Part shown: one piece after another, positions 9,567 to 18,957 of the stretch | Layout of the letters: every line of letters begins with the position of its first letter | Numbering within the stretch: position 1 is the stretch's first letter | Assembly (NCBI GenBank): GCA_013112585.1 | Contig: JABFGH010000006.1 | Coordinates: 179,664 to 243,663 of the forward strand | DNA length: 64,000 nt | From: Ignavibacteriota bacterium | Lineage (GTDB): Bacteria; Bacteroidota; Ignavibacteria; Ignavibacteriales; Melioribacteraceae | Direction: 5' to 3' | Program-made: the position numbers and the translations under genes | Notes under the pieces: generated by a model | Databases searched by the model: none | What the model saw: only the letters and a program-made list of their open reading frames with translations | What the model was told of the DNA's origin: nothing

Positions 9567-10562
9567 TTGAGCGCAGAAAAACTTCAAGCAACTGATACTG
9601 AATTAGTAGAAAAACTTAGCAGCAGTGTAAAAAATATTAAAACTGAAATTGCAAAAGTAATTATCGGGCAGGATGATGTAATTGACAAACTGCTCGTATG
9701 TCTTTTTGCACAAGGGCATTGCCTTTTAGTTGGTGTACCCGGCTTAGCTAAAACTCTTTTGATTAAAACTCTCTCCGAGGTGCTCGATTTAAATTTTAAT
9801 CGAATTCAATTTACACCTGATTTAATGCCGGGTGATATAACCGGTACAGAAATTATTGATGAAGACCAAATAACCAAGCAGAGAAAATTTAGATTTATTC
9901 AAGGTCCAATTTTTGCCAACATAATTTTAGCTGATGAGATAAATCGTACACCGCCTAAAACTCAAGCAGCATTGCTGGAGGCTATGCAGGAGCACAGAGT
10001 TACTGCCGCCGGAACAACCCACATTTTAGAAGAACCATTTTTTGTTCTCGCAACACAAAACCCTATTGAACAGGAAGGGACATACCCCTTGCCCGAAGCT
10101 CAGCTTGATAGATTTATGTTCAACCTTTGGCTTGATTATCCTTCATACCAGGAAGAGGTTGATATAATTAAATCAACTACCAGTGCCTATCAAGCTGAAC
10201 TGAGTAAAATAATTAACGCCGGTGAAATTGCAGAATTTCAGAAGTTAGTAAGACGTGTACCAATTGCAGACAATGTTGTAGAGTACGCAGTAAAAATAGT
10301 TGGCTCAACAAGACCAAACGGAACCAGCCAAAACGATTTTGTGAATGACTGGGTTAATTGGGGAGCCGGACCAAGAGCTTCGCAATTTTTAATTTTAGCT
10401 GCAAAAACCAAATGTATTATGGATGGCAGATTTACACCAAATATTGATGATGTTAAATCAGTTATGGTGCCGGTTCTTCGGCATAGAATAATTCCAAGTT
10501 TCAGTGCAGAAGCTGAAGGTGTTACTTCAATTGATATAATCAATAAATTAATGGAAGGTTAA
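9567..10562 (+). CDS. MoxR-family AAA+ ATPase
   Basis: This is a cytosolic chaperone-like ATPase of the MoxR subgroup, which usually helps metal insertion or maturation of partner proteins. The start is TTG, nine bases after the surA stop. Walker A is GVPGLAKT (residues 56-63), Walker B is ILADEINR, and the MoxR signature ATQNPIEQEGTYPLPEAQ is followed by LDRF (sensor/arginine-finger region). At 331 residues it is full length. The usual partners (DUF58 and von Willebrand A proteins) are not present here; instead it sits between surA and an M23-family gene, suggesting an envelope-linked role. That link is inference from gene order. Confidence 0.92.
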   Translation: MSAEKLQATDTELVEKLSSSVKNIKTEIAKVIIGQDDVIDKLLVCLFAQGHCLLVGVPGLAKTLLIKTLSEVLDLNFNRIQFTPDLMPGDITGTEIIDEDQITKQRKFRFIQGPIFANIILADEINRTPPKTQAALLEAMQEHRVTAAGTTHILEEPFFVLATQNPIEQEGTYPLPEAQLDRFMFNLWLDYPSYQEEVDIIKSTTSAYQAELSKIINAGEIAEFQKLVRRVPIADNVVEYAVKIVGSTRPNGTSQNDFVNDWVNWGAGPRASQFLILAAKTKCIMDGRFTPNIDDVKSVMVPVLRHRIIPSFSAEAEGVTSIDIINKLMEG

Positions 10563-11867
10563 TTGAACAGTTTTTACCTTTTTAAAATTTTGAAAAATAA
10601 ATCTTCGCAGCTAAGCTCTATTATTTTTTTACTTCTAGTTTCATCCCTTATATTTTTAACCTCATGCAGTGAAGATGTGGAAAGCTATACCGGTGCGGAA
10701 CCGGTAGCAACTCCTGATTCTCTTATAGTGAATGAATTTGGAATTGAAGCGGCGGGATTAATTGAGTTTAAAGGCAAAGTAAAAAAGAATGAAACGTTGA
10801 CCGACCTATTGCTCCCTTACAAAATTTACCTTCCCCAAATACAAAAAATTGCATCAACTTCTAAAGATATTTTTGATGTAAGAAAAATAATTCCCGGTAA
10901 AGCTTACACAGCTTATGTAACAAAGGATTCATTACGTCAGCTAAAATATTTTGTGTATGAAAATAACCCGCTTGATTATACTGTGATTGATTTAACCGAT
11001 ACAATTAAGATTGTAAAAAAATCAAAACCTGTAGTTACGGTTGAAAAACAATTAGTCGGGGTGATTGAGACATCACTTTATGAAACAATGATGGACTTGG
11101 GTGCAAGCATTCAATTAGCCCTCAAACTTTCAGAGGTTTATCAATGGCAAATTGATTTTTACGGAATACAGAGCGGGGATTACTTTAAAGTTATTTTTGA
11201 TCAGGACTATGTTGACGGCAAATTTTTTAGAGTTGGAAAAATAAAAGCGGCTTACTTTAATCATAGGGGAACCGGGTATTACGGATTTCATTTTGAACAG
11301 AGTAATAAAGCAGATTATTTTGACGAGGAGGGGAACAGCCTTCAGAAACAATTTTTAAAAGCCCCGTTAAAGTTTAGTAGAATAAGTTCCCGGTATAGCG
11401 GCAGAAGATTTCATCCCATATTAAAAAGATACAGACCGCATAGAGGAATTGACTATGCTGCACCAAGGGGAACGCCGGTTAGCGCTGTTGGCGACGGCAG
11501 GGTAATTGAAAAAAGATACAGTAAATCTGCGGGATACTTTTTAAAAGTTAGACACAACGGAACCTATACAAGCGGTTATCTTCATCTTTCCAGATATGGT
11601 AAAGGAATTAGAAAAGGGAGCATGGTAAAACAGGGTGATGTTATCGGTTACGTTGGCAGTACCGGTTTATCAACAGGTCCGCATCTCGATTTTAGATTTA
11701 GGAAGCACGGATCTTTGGTTAATTATCTTAATCTAAAATTTCCATCTTCACACCCGGTAGATAAAGAACATATTGAAGAATTTGAACGTCTAAAAAATAT
11801 TATGTACGCCCGTTTAAGTATGCTCGCATTTCCATACGAGCAAAAGGAAATGGCAAATCTAAACTAA
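10563..11867 (+). CDS. M23-family (LytM) lipoprotein, possibly degenerate at the metal site
   Basis: This is an envelope lipoprotein with a peptidoglycan endopeptidase fold. It starts at TTG directly after the moxR stop, with GGAAGG immediately upstream. A hydrophobic segment ends in lipobox LTSC at about residue 35. Residues 55-260 resemble the LysM/OapA-like N-terminal half of YebA/MepM proteins. The M23 domain (about 270-400) keeps H293 and D297 (HRGID), H341 (GYLHLS) and H374. However, the usual second histidine of the HxH pair is D376 (GPHLDF). It may be a catalytically altered M23 protein acting as a regulator, or aspartate may bind the zinc. The folding-factor genes upstream suggest a cell-envelope operon. 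Confidence 0.88.
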   Translation: MNSFYLFKILKNKSSQLSSIIFLLLVSSLIFLTSCSEDVESYTGAEPVATPDSLIVNEFGIEAAGLIEFKGKVKKNETLTDLLLPYKIYLPQIQKIASTSKDIFDVRKIIPGKAYTAYVTKDSLRQLKYFVYENNPLDYTVIDLTDTIKIVKKSKPVVTVEKQLVGVIETSLYETMMDLGASIQLALKLSEVYQWQIDFYGIQSGDYFKVIFDQDYVDGKFFRVGKIKAAYFNHRGTGYYGFHFEQSNKADYFDEEGNSLQKQFLKAPLKFSRISSRYSGRRFHPILKRYRPHRGIDYAAPRGTPVSAVGDGRVIEKRYSKSAGYFLKVRHNGTYTSGYLHLSRYGKGIRKGSMVKQGDVIGYVGSTGLSTGPHLDFRFRKHGSLVNYLNLKFPSSHPVDKEHIEEFERLKNIMYARLSMLAFPYEQKEMANLN

Positions 11868-11903
11868 AACAGTTTATATTTTTATCATTAAATAAAAATT
11901 AAA

Positions 11904-12725
11904 TTGAACAATTCAAAATTAGAGAAGTCGGGAAAAGGCTGCGGCATTGGATGCGGCTCACTTTCACTAATTGCAGTGTTGGTTATCGTCGGTAGTTATT
12001 TTTTTATTGACAGTAGATTAAATGCTATTACTGAAATTGAAAATGACTTCGTAAAGATTAAAGATAAATTTGGTGAAGTTGAAGATTTCATCCCCTATCA
12101 AAACGGAATAATACCTACCGAAAGAATTGAAAAATTCATCACTATCCGCGAATCAATTTCCGAAGAAAGACTTGAATTGGAAAATTCATTAACTGACTTA
12201 AGTGCAGAATTAAAAACCTTGGAAGATGGAGAATCGTTTTTTGAAATGTTATTTGTTGTTAAAGAATTGATAAACACCATACCCGATATTGTTGAATATG
12301 TTGCAGTTAGGAATGAGAAATTTTTGGAAATGCAAATGGGACTTGGTGAATATTATTACATTTATGTAGCCGGATTTTATGCATGGCTTAATAAAGACCC
12401 CGGCAGCGGTACCGAAGCTATTATTGTTCACAAAAATAGAGAAGGAATTTCCATCGGGTTAACCGATGAAGAAAAGCAGCCGAAATATTACGGCGATGCA
12501 GCAATTGAACTTAGGAGAGAGCGAATTACCGAAGAAGCAAATATTTTTATAAAACAGATATTAGGCAATCTCGATTCAGCAGAAGATAGTATTAAAACAT
12601 CCGGTTCTGGCAGTTTCTCTCTTTCCACCGAACACCTTTCAAACTTTAAAGATTATCGAGATCGGCTGGAAAAATCTTTCAGCCCCCTAATTAACCCGCT
12701 TGAAGTAGTCTTTATCTCTCGTTAA
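11904..12725 (+). CDS. Membrane-anchored protein of unknown function
   Basis: I do not recognise this family. The protein (273 residues, TTG start) has a short basic, cysteine- and glycine-rich N-terminus (GKGCGIGCG), then one transmembrane helix (about residues 19-36). The rest is a mainly helical soluble part with likely coiled-coil character at about 40-110. The topology suggests a single-pass anchor with the C-terminal domain facing the periplasm. It is the last gene of the plus-strand envelope cluster and converges on the minus-strand T9SS gene ten bases away. An association with the upstream M23 protein or MoxR is possible but only from position. Confidence 0.6.
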   Translation: MNNSKLEKSGKGCGIGCGSLSLIAVLVIVGSYFFIDSRLNAITEIENDFVKIKDKFGEVEDFIPYQNGIIPTERIEKFITIRESISEERLELENSLTDLSAELKTLEDGESFFEMLFVVKELINTIPDIVEYVAVRNEKFLEMQMGLGEYYYIYVAGFYAWLNKDPGSGTEAIIVHKNREGISIGLTDEEKQPKYYGDAAIELRRERITEEANIFIKQILGNLDSAEDSIKTSGSGSFSLSTEHLSNFKDYRDRLEKSFSPLINPLEVVFISR

Positions 12726-12735
12726 AAATGTGCAT

Positions 12736-15700
12736 CTATTTCAGCAGCATTAATTTTTTTGTTTCCACAAATGTTCCCGCCGATAATTGATAAAAATAAA
12801 CTCCGCTTGAAAGTTGTTGATCGATTGAGTTTGTACTGAATTCAACTTCATAATAGCCGGGCTCAAGTTTTTCGTTGATCAGCGTAGTAACCTGATTACC
12901 CAAAATATCGAATACAACTAGTTTTGTATTACTTTTAACTGAGTTAGGTATTACAAAATATATCTTGGTTGAAGGATTAAACGGATTAGGATAGTTTTGA
13001 GATAAACTAAATTCAGTTGGATTGAAAACCACTTCTATAATATCTGAATATTCAAATGAACCGCTATAATCAACTTGTTTTAACCTATAAAATATTTTCT
13101 CATCATTCAGCATATCTGATAATTCTTCCGAGAAATAATAATTGTTTGGTTCTGCTGAAGTTCCGGCGCCTTCAATAAATCCGGCTGAATTCCATTCCTC
13201 ATTAGTTTTCCGTTCCACATAGAATCCTTGATTATTATTCTCAGTTGCGGTTTCCCATTTTAACAATACTGTATTTTTATCTACTTGAGCAGTAAATGAA
13301 GTTAACTCAACAGGTACGGCTTTAACCCCACCGGAAAAACATGCTACTTTTCCATTCCGTGTTCCTGCCAATAGTTCATAACTCAAATTTCCATCAATTG
13401 AAGGTACATATCCAACAGCACTTATTGGATCCCCGGCAAATGTATAAGAGAAGAGAACCGTTTGCCCGTCTCCGTTTATCGCATAGAACTTTCCGTTTTG
13501 ATCCCCTGTAATTACATCATCATAACCATCATTATTTAGATCAGGAACAGAATAAACCCCATATTGGTTTGCCATTGGATAGAGCCATTTTAGTGAGCCA
13601 TCAGCCCCGTCAATACATGTTAAACCTCCGCCAAATGAAGCGACTACAATCTCATCAATTCCGTCACTATTAATATCTTTCAACAAATCCATTTGAATAA
13701 CAGCGGAAAGACCTCCTAAGTTATAGTTCCAAATTTCTGTTCCGGTTTCGCCATCCAATCTGTAAAGTTCTCCAAAATACCCTGCGGCAATAACATCGGG
13801 TGTGTCGCCGGGAACCGGAAGTTCAAGTAATTCTTTTGGTTCATAAGTAGTTAATGGAAAATTCCAAATCGGTGTTCCATTTATTCCGTTTAATGCATAA
13901 ACTTTTAGATTGGCTGTACCATTATTGCCGACTGCAATTACCGCATCAGGTTTGTCATCACCGTTTATATCATCAATAGAAATAATAGTTTTTCCAAAAG
14001 AAGGATTTGGACCAGGATAAGAGTAATTCCAAATCATATCTCCATTCGTGCCGTCAAAAAGGTAAGCCCGCTTATAGCCTGAACCGGTATCATTTCCATC
14101 GGCGATTGCTAATACGTCATTAATCCCATCGTTATTAAAATCCCTTTTTACATCAACTGCTTCAAAATCTCCCTTATCAAAATTGATATCATCACCAAAA
14201 CTCCAAATAATATTTCCGTTTGTTCCATCTAAAGCATAAACATGTTCGTTGCCGCCGCCTACTGCAATAACAACATCTTCGTAACCGTCATTGTTTAAGT
14301 CGGGTGCAATTGCCAAAGCATCCTGCACGCCATACTCAAAATTGATACCTATCGAGCCGGCGTTGGAACTACCCTTGTGCATATTAAATGACCACAGATA
14401 ATCATTGGAACTGCTTGCAGCGCCATCCAGGCAGAGTATATAGTAATTTTCTGAAGCTACAATTATTTCGCTAACACCGTCACCGGTAATATCATTAATA
14501 GGTCTCAGTGCTTCCAATGTTTTATCTTGAAAGCCCGTTGCGGGGTTATCGGGTATTGTGTAATTCCAAAACATATATCCGTAGCTGTAATCACCATTAA
14601 AGCCTGTTCCTTCCAATGCTAATTTCTCAATTGAATTTGCCGGATCATTCGAATAAATTTTTAATGTATCTGCAAACAAACCGGCACCGGATGGAGTAAA
14701 TCTGACTTCGATGGTTAATGTATCATTTGCAGCAATACTATACGGAAATAATACTGATTCAAAAGCATACTCAGGAAGACTTAAATTCATATCGGAAATA
14801 TCAAGATCAACATTTCCTTGATTGGCTATTTCAAGATCAAATTTTGCCACACCATCAGATGCTACCCAAACTTCACCAAAATCGTATGAATAAGTTGAGA
14901 GAGCAATAGCCGGTCCATTCAAGACGCCCTGTCCGTTCAAATTAACAGTAACTTCAGGATTAATGGGATCATTACTGTAGATAGTTAATATACCTGTATA
15001 ATATGCAAATGATGCGGGAGAAAAATTCAATGATACGCTTTCAAAATTTCCGGGATCAATATTAATTGGCTGGACTGCTGTAGTGCTGTACACATTATCA
15101 TTAAATCTAAGCGAATCAATAATTAATTGTGCAGAACCAGTGTTATTAATGCTGATATTGAAATTGGAATTTGTACCCACTGTGGTTGTTGGAAAGAAAA
15201 CCTGATTATGAGAGACTGAAATTTCGGGAGTCCCGGCTCCGCTAATATCAAACTTATAAATCGCCTTGTCGGTTGAATTTCCAACAACCAGGTACAAATA
15301 GCCATCATGAAATGCAAGGTCTCTTGGTCGAGCTGTCGTCGATGAATTATATGGAGGTATGGCGAATGATCTAATTGTATCTCCATTGGCAGGATCAATT
15401 TCCCAAATTTTTTCAGGATCGCCGTCATTATCATCCATTGCTAAATAAAGTGAACTGCCGTCATAAGCTAATCCTTGCGGCTGCAATCCGGGCGTCACAA
15501 TTGAATCAACGAAAGCATTTGTTGTAGGATCAATTTTTATAATATAAGTGTCGTTGCCAGAACCTGTATAATATACAGTAATATAAAGATAGCCGTCTGC
15601 GTAAGTCATTCCGCCGATATAATCTTCATAAGGGGAGAGGAGAGTATCAAGGGTTATTCCCGAGCTATTGTATTTTACCATTAAATCTTCTTTGCCGGAA

Positions 15701-15975
15701 GCCGAACCAAAAATATAATTGTAGCCCCAAAGGTCTGTTCCGTCCCACCCCAAACCGCGAGTTTCATCTGTAGCTGCAGAAAAACTAGATATCACATTTC
15801 CGGAATCATCTATTTTATGTATCAAACCCCCGCTGCTTGTTCCGACCCATAAATTTGTTCCATCATGTGTTAATCCATAAGAATAATTTGGTACCGGAAA
15901 AACATCAACTAAACTTTGTGCGGTTAAAGTAATACTTCCTGCCGCAGCGATTAAAATGAGTAAAAGTTTTTTCAT
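12736..15975 (-). CDS. Large secreted FG-GAP/ASH-domain protein with T9SS sorting signal
   Basis: This surface or secreted protein of 1079 residues has GGAGAG before its ATG. The signal peptide is residues 1-19 (LTAQ). The first 250 residues form a beta-propeller of GLTHDGTNLWVG-type blades. Two ASH/choice-of-anchor-D immunoglobulin-like domains follow (about 255-350 and 355-450; GTNSNFNISINNTGSAQL, NDP motifs). A long FG-GAP/PQQ-like propeller then carries repeated D(L/I)N(N/G)DG(Y/V)(E/D)D loops (about 470-860). The PVELTSFTA segment and the type A sorting domain (QNYPNPFNPST) end the protein. It lies directly downstream of the six-paralog array, 14 bp after the gene at 15990, and is probably cotranscribed with it. 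No enzyme motif was found. Confidence 0.88.
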   Translation of the reverse strand: MKKLLLILIAAAGSITLTAQSLVDVFPVPNYSYGLTHDGTNLWVGTSSGGLIHKIDDSGNVISSFSAATDETRGLGWDGTDLWGYNYIFGSASGKEDLMVKYNSSGITLDTLLSPYEDYIGGMTYADGYLYITVYYTGSGNDTYIIKIDPTTNAFVDSIVTPGLQPQGLAYDGSSLYLAMDDNDGDPEKIWEIDPANGDTIRSFAIPPYNSSTTARPRDLAFHDGYLYLVVGNSTDKAIYKFDISGAGTPEISVSHNQVFFPTTTVGTNSNFNISINNTGSAQLIIDSLRFNDNVYSTTAVQPINIDPGNFESVSLNFSPASFAYYTGILTIYSNDPINPEVTVNLNGQGVLNGPAIALSTYSYDFGEVWVASDGVAKFDLEIANQGNVDLDISDMNLSLPEYAFESVLFPYSIAANDTLTIEVRFTPSGAGLFADTLKIYSNDPANSIEKLALEGTGFNGDYSYGYMFWNYTIPDNPATGFQDKTLEALRPINDITGDGVSEIIVASENYYILCLDGAASSSNDYLWSFNMHKGSSNAGSIGINFEYGVQDALAIAPDLNNDGYEDVVIAVGGGNEHVYALDGTNGNIIWSFGDDINFDKGDFEAVDVKRDFNNDGINDVLAIADGNDTGSGYKRAYLFDGTNGDMIWNYSYPGPNPSFGKTIISIDDINGDDKPDAVIAVGNNGTANLKVYALNGINGTPIWNFPLTTYEPKELLELPVPGDTPDVIAAGYFGELYRLDGETGTEIWNYNLGGLSAVIQMDLLKDINSDGIDEIVVASFGGGLTCIDGADGSLKWLYPMANQYGVYSVPDLNNDGYDDVITGDQNGKFYAINGDGQTVLFSYTFAGDPISAVGYVPSIDGNLSYELLAGTRNGKVACFSGGVKAVPVELTSFTAQVDKNTVLLKWETATENNNQGFYVERKTNEEWNSAGFIEGAGTSAEPNNYYFSEELSDMLNDEKIFYRLKQVDYSGSFEYSDIIEVVFNPTEFSLSQNYPNPFNPSTKIYFVIPNSVKSNTKLVVFDILGNQVTTLINEKLEPGYYEVEFSTNSIDQQLSSGVYFYQLSAGTFVETKKLMLLK

Positions 15976-15989
15976 TTTCTCTCCAATTA

Positions 15990-18944
15990 TTATTTGATCA
16001 GCATTAATTTTTTAGTTTGTACGAATGAGCCCGCATTTAATTGATAAAAATAAACCCCGCTTGAAATCCGTCGGCTGATGGAGGATGCATCAAATTGTAC
16101 TTCGTATGTCCCTGCCGGTTTTTGTTCATTAATCAAAGTTTTAATTTCTCTGCCGAGGATATCAAATATAATAATTTTTACATTTACCATTTGCCCATTC
16201 ACGCTTGACGGTATTTGATATTTTATTGTGGTTGTTGGGTTAAACGGATTTGGGTAATTTTGATAAAGCTTAAATTCATCCGCAATTAAATTTTCATCGT
16301 CATCAATACCGGTAGGCAGGTCCTCAAAATTATTAGCATAAACTGTCTGCGCGAATTGAGAAATTTCTCGTGCTTTTGTAATTGAATTAAGATGATCTGT
16401 TCCTCTGCCGACAATGTAAGCATAAATTAGTTCAATTGGCTCGCCGGTTTTTAATTGAAATGGACCGGTAGAAAGTAAACATCTCTGATCAAGTGGCTCA
16501 ATGTTTAACCAGCCGGTTCCTGCAACAGGGTCTCCCGAATACATAAATCGCGTATCAATATTATTTGTATCAATTCCCAGACTAGCTCCATTTCCAAACT
16601 CCCATGTGCTGACATAGATATTATTCCCATATTTACCCTTTCCGCCAAGCATATAATTTCGCAGCATTAAATGAGAATACGGGTCTCCATGAGTAGGGTG
16701 AGAACCCATGTATTGTGTAAAAGCATTTGGTTCAAGATTTTTTGCGCCTGGTATATATTCTGTACCTAAATACTTACCTCCTCGCACAACTGCCGAATCC
16801 AATGGTGTATCAATTCCGTTATCAAATTGACCGTTACTATTATTATCAATAAAAGTTTCCCCGGTAATAAATACAGGAGGACCTTGCAGCTGCTTAATAA
16901 AAAATGAAGGCGGATTTATTCCGTAGCCAGCATCAGGACCCGTTTTATAAGCGTAACCGCTTTGCTCTAATAAATCGTATCCTAAAAAATCCTCAGAAGG
17001 GTCACCCAAATCCGGATCGGCTGCGGCTGCAAAATATACTGAGTCAAATTCGCTTGCTGTGGTACCGGTATTCTCAATTCTATACCTGATAAAAAGAATA
17101 TCATCAAATTGAGAACCATTCCCATCAGAGGCGAATACTGATTGTCTGATCTCAATCCCTTGAGGATCAATTGTAAAATATCTCATGGCACTCGGCACAC
17201 CATCATTGTAAACACACCATGTAGTAATATCACCTTGAAGATCTGGTCTATCCTCATCAAAATCCCATAATCCATTTCCGTTTAAATCTACCGGATTATA
17301 AATGCTGTCATTATTTCCATCGTAAAAATCCGCACCCATGGCTACAGCATCAATCCATTTTTGCCATGCCATACCAAATGGGGGATCCGATGTTCGCACT
17401 GAATAGACAATATTATTATAATTTTCAGGATTACTTCCCTCAACACCTGATTGGTAATCTTCAATTCTGGAAGCAGTCAACACTCCGTTGCCCCAAAGTG
17501 CACCATTGCTATAGCCGGACAAATAAAATCCGCCCGAAAATAAAAATACGTTATCATCATAGTAACCGCCCGCACCATTTCCCGTATTTACGTCAGCTAG
17601 TATTCCATTATTATCTAATGGCAATCGTAAATTATTAACATTTATTTCACCATATCTCACAATCGGATCACTGGAAATAATAATTGTTTTATTTGGACTT
17701 CTATCAGTATTTAATTCATCATCAACAGCTAGAACATGGTATGTAAATTTATCTAATTGATTGAGATTGGCTACCTTTATACCAAATATATTATCATTTG
17801 GTAGATCATCATCATGTAAACCATCATCATACATTTCTAAATGAAAAAGGGAAGTATCATTAACTTGATAAATTGTTTTTACGGAATCTAAAACATTATC
17901 ATCTTTTACATAAGCTTTTATTATTACTGAATTTTCATCAGTAATATCCTCTACATGAAAAATATGAGGAGGTGCTGATGAGTCGACTGTGACATTAACT
18001 TTAGCATACCATGGGAAAGATTGATCATATAATTCTCCACGATTCGATAAGAATGCAGCATAGACAGTTTCTCCGCTTGCTCTCAATTCCGGTTTTGAGT
18101 CATCTCCAGCAAAATTTGTAAACTTCTCTTTTGTACTCCATGTAGAACCCTCGTCACTACTTTCAACAGTATAAATATCAGTTGTACTAAAATAATTTGA
18201 ATACTGAGTCTCAGTAAAATAGATTATTATTTTATTATCATAAGTTTTAACAGCAGAAAAGTCCAAGGTTGAACTCCATGTTCCATTAATTATTCTTGCA
18301 TTGGCTCCCCAACTAGCACCATTATCTGTACTTTCTTTTATCCTAAGACCGTCTCTTAAAAATACTGATATTAGTTTGTTATTGAATTGAAATAAATGAA
18401 ATTGGCTGGGATTGTTTGCATCAGTAAATAATACTTCTTTACTAGACCAGGTCAACCCATTATCAGTACTTTTAATTGTACATGCAGAATTACCATTTCT
18501 ATATACAAACCAAAGTTCATTGTTAATTTCAAAAAAACGCCCGGTATAATTTGGATAATCACTATCGGTTATTAAACTTTGCCGGTCACTCCAGCTATTA
18601 CCGTTATCATCAGAATAATGCATTACATAATTTTTCCAACCAATACCTTCTTGATCTTTCTTATAAGCTATTATAATTCTTCCGTTGTTAGTGACGAATG
18701 CAGTTAAATGAGTAATTGCAAATTGATCAAGTGTAAAACTCTCTCCCCAATTAAAACCGTCACTGGATCCAATTGAGTATTTGATAATTGTATTTTCTCT
18801 CCATACAAAAATAAGACTGTCATTGCTGCACTGCAGTAAAACAGCTGCGGATGGACCTGCATTAGAAAATCGGCGTGGAGTTTCCCACTGCGCAAATATT
18901 TGTGAGGATAGTAGTAGTAAAAAAAGTATTGACTTTAATTTCAT
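15990..18944 (-). CDS. T9SS array protein 1: BNR propeller plus shared core
   Basis: The protein has 984 residues, with AAAGGAG before the ATG. A signal peptide (1-19, QIFAQ) is followed by a sialidase-like propeller with Asp-box repeats SxDxGxxW (YSDDNGNSW, STDNGLTW, STDNGASW, SSDEGSTW) to about residue 310. A choice-of-anchor-X-like immunoglobulin domain with MYDDGLHDDD follows (about 325-420). The array core (about 425-880) carries calcium-loop-like DGNNDSIYNPVDLNGNG and FIDNNSNGQF. The C-terminal type A sorting domain (QNYPNPFNPTT) holds an in-frame extra SRRI before SSGVYF. No sialidase catalytic residues could be identified, so a binding or structural role is as likely as an enzymatic one. 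It is closest to the next gene and lacks the paired cysteines found in four relatives. Confidence 0.85.
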   Translation of the reverse strand: MKLKSILFLLLLSSQIFAQWETPRRFSNAGPSAAVLLQCSNDSLIFVWRENTIIKYSIGSSDGFNWGESFTLDQFAITHLTAFVTNNGRIIIAYKKDQEGIGWKNYVMHYSDDNGNSWSDRQSLITDSDYPNYTGRFFEINNELWFVYRNGNSACTIKSTDNGLTWSSKEVLFTDANNPSQFHLFQFNNKLISVFLRDGLRIKESTDNGASWGANARIINGTWSSTLDFSAVKTYDNKIIIYFTETQYSNYFSTTDIYTVESSDEGSTWSTKEKFTNFAGDDSKPELRASGETVYAAFLSNRGELYDQSFPWYAKVNVTVDSSAPPHIFHVEDITDENSVIIKAYVKDDNVLDSVKTIYQVNDTSLFHLEMYDDGLHDDDLPNDNIFGIKVANLNQLDKFTYHVLAVDDELNTDRSPNKTIIISSDPIVRYGEINVNNLRLPLDNNGILADVNTGNGAGGYYDDNVFLFSGGFYLSGYSNGALWGNGVLTASRIEDYQSGVEGSNPENYNNIVYSVRTSDPPFGMAWQKWIDAVAMGADFYDGNNDSIYNPVDLNGNGLWDFDEDRPDLQGDITTWCVYNDGVPSAMRYFTIDPQGIEIRQSVFASDGNGSQFDDILFIRYRIENTGTTASEFDSVYFAAAADPDLGDPSEDFLGYDLLEQSGYAYKTGPDAGYGINPPSFFIKQLQGPPVFITGETFIDNNSNGQFDNGIDTPLDSAVVRGGKYLGTEYIPGAKNLEPNAFTQYMGSHPTHGDPYSHLMLRNYMLGGKGKYGNNIYVSTWEFGNGASLGIDTNNIDTRFMYSGDPVAGTGWLNIEPLDQRCLLSTGPFQLKTGEPIELIYAYIVGRGTDHLNSITKAREISQFAQTVYANNFEDLPTGIDDDENLIADEFKLYQNYPNPFNPTTTIKYQIPSSVNGQMVNVKIIIFDILGREIKTLINEQKPAGTYEVQFDASSISRRISSGVYFYQLNAGSFVQTKKLMLIK

Positions 18945-18957
18945 GATAATTTCTCCT

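Noticed and set aside
15990..18944. Calling the BNR proteins sialidases
   Set aside because: Asp-box repeats are present but the arginine triad and FRIP-like motif expected of a sialidase could not be identified; the propeller may serve binding only.
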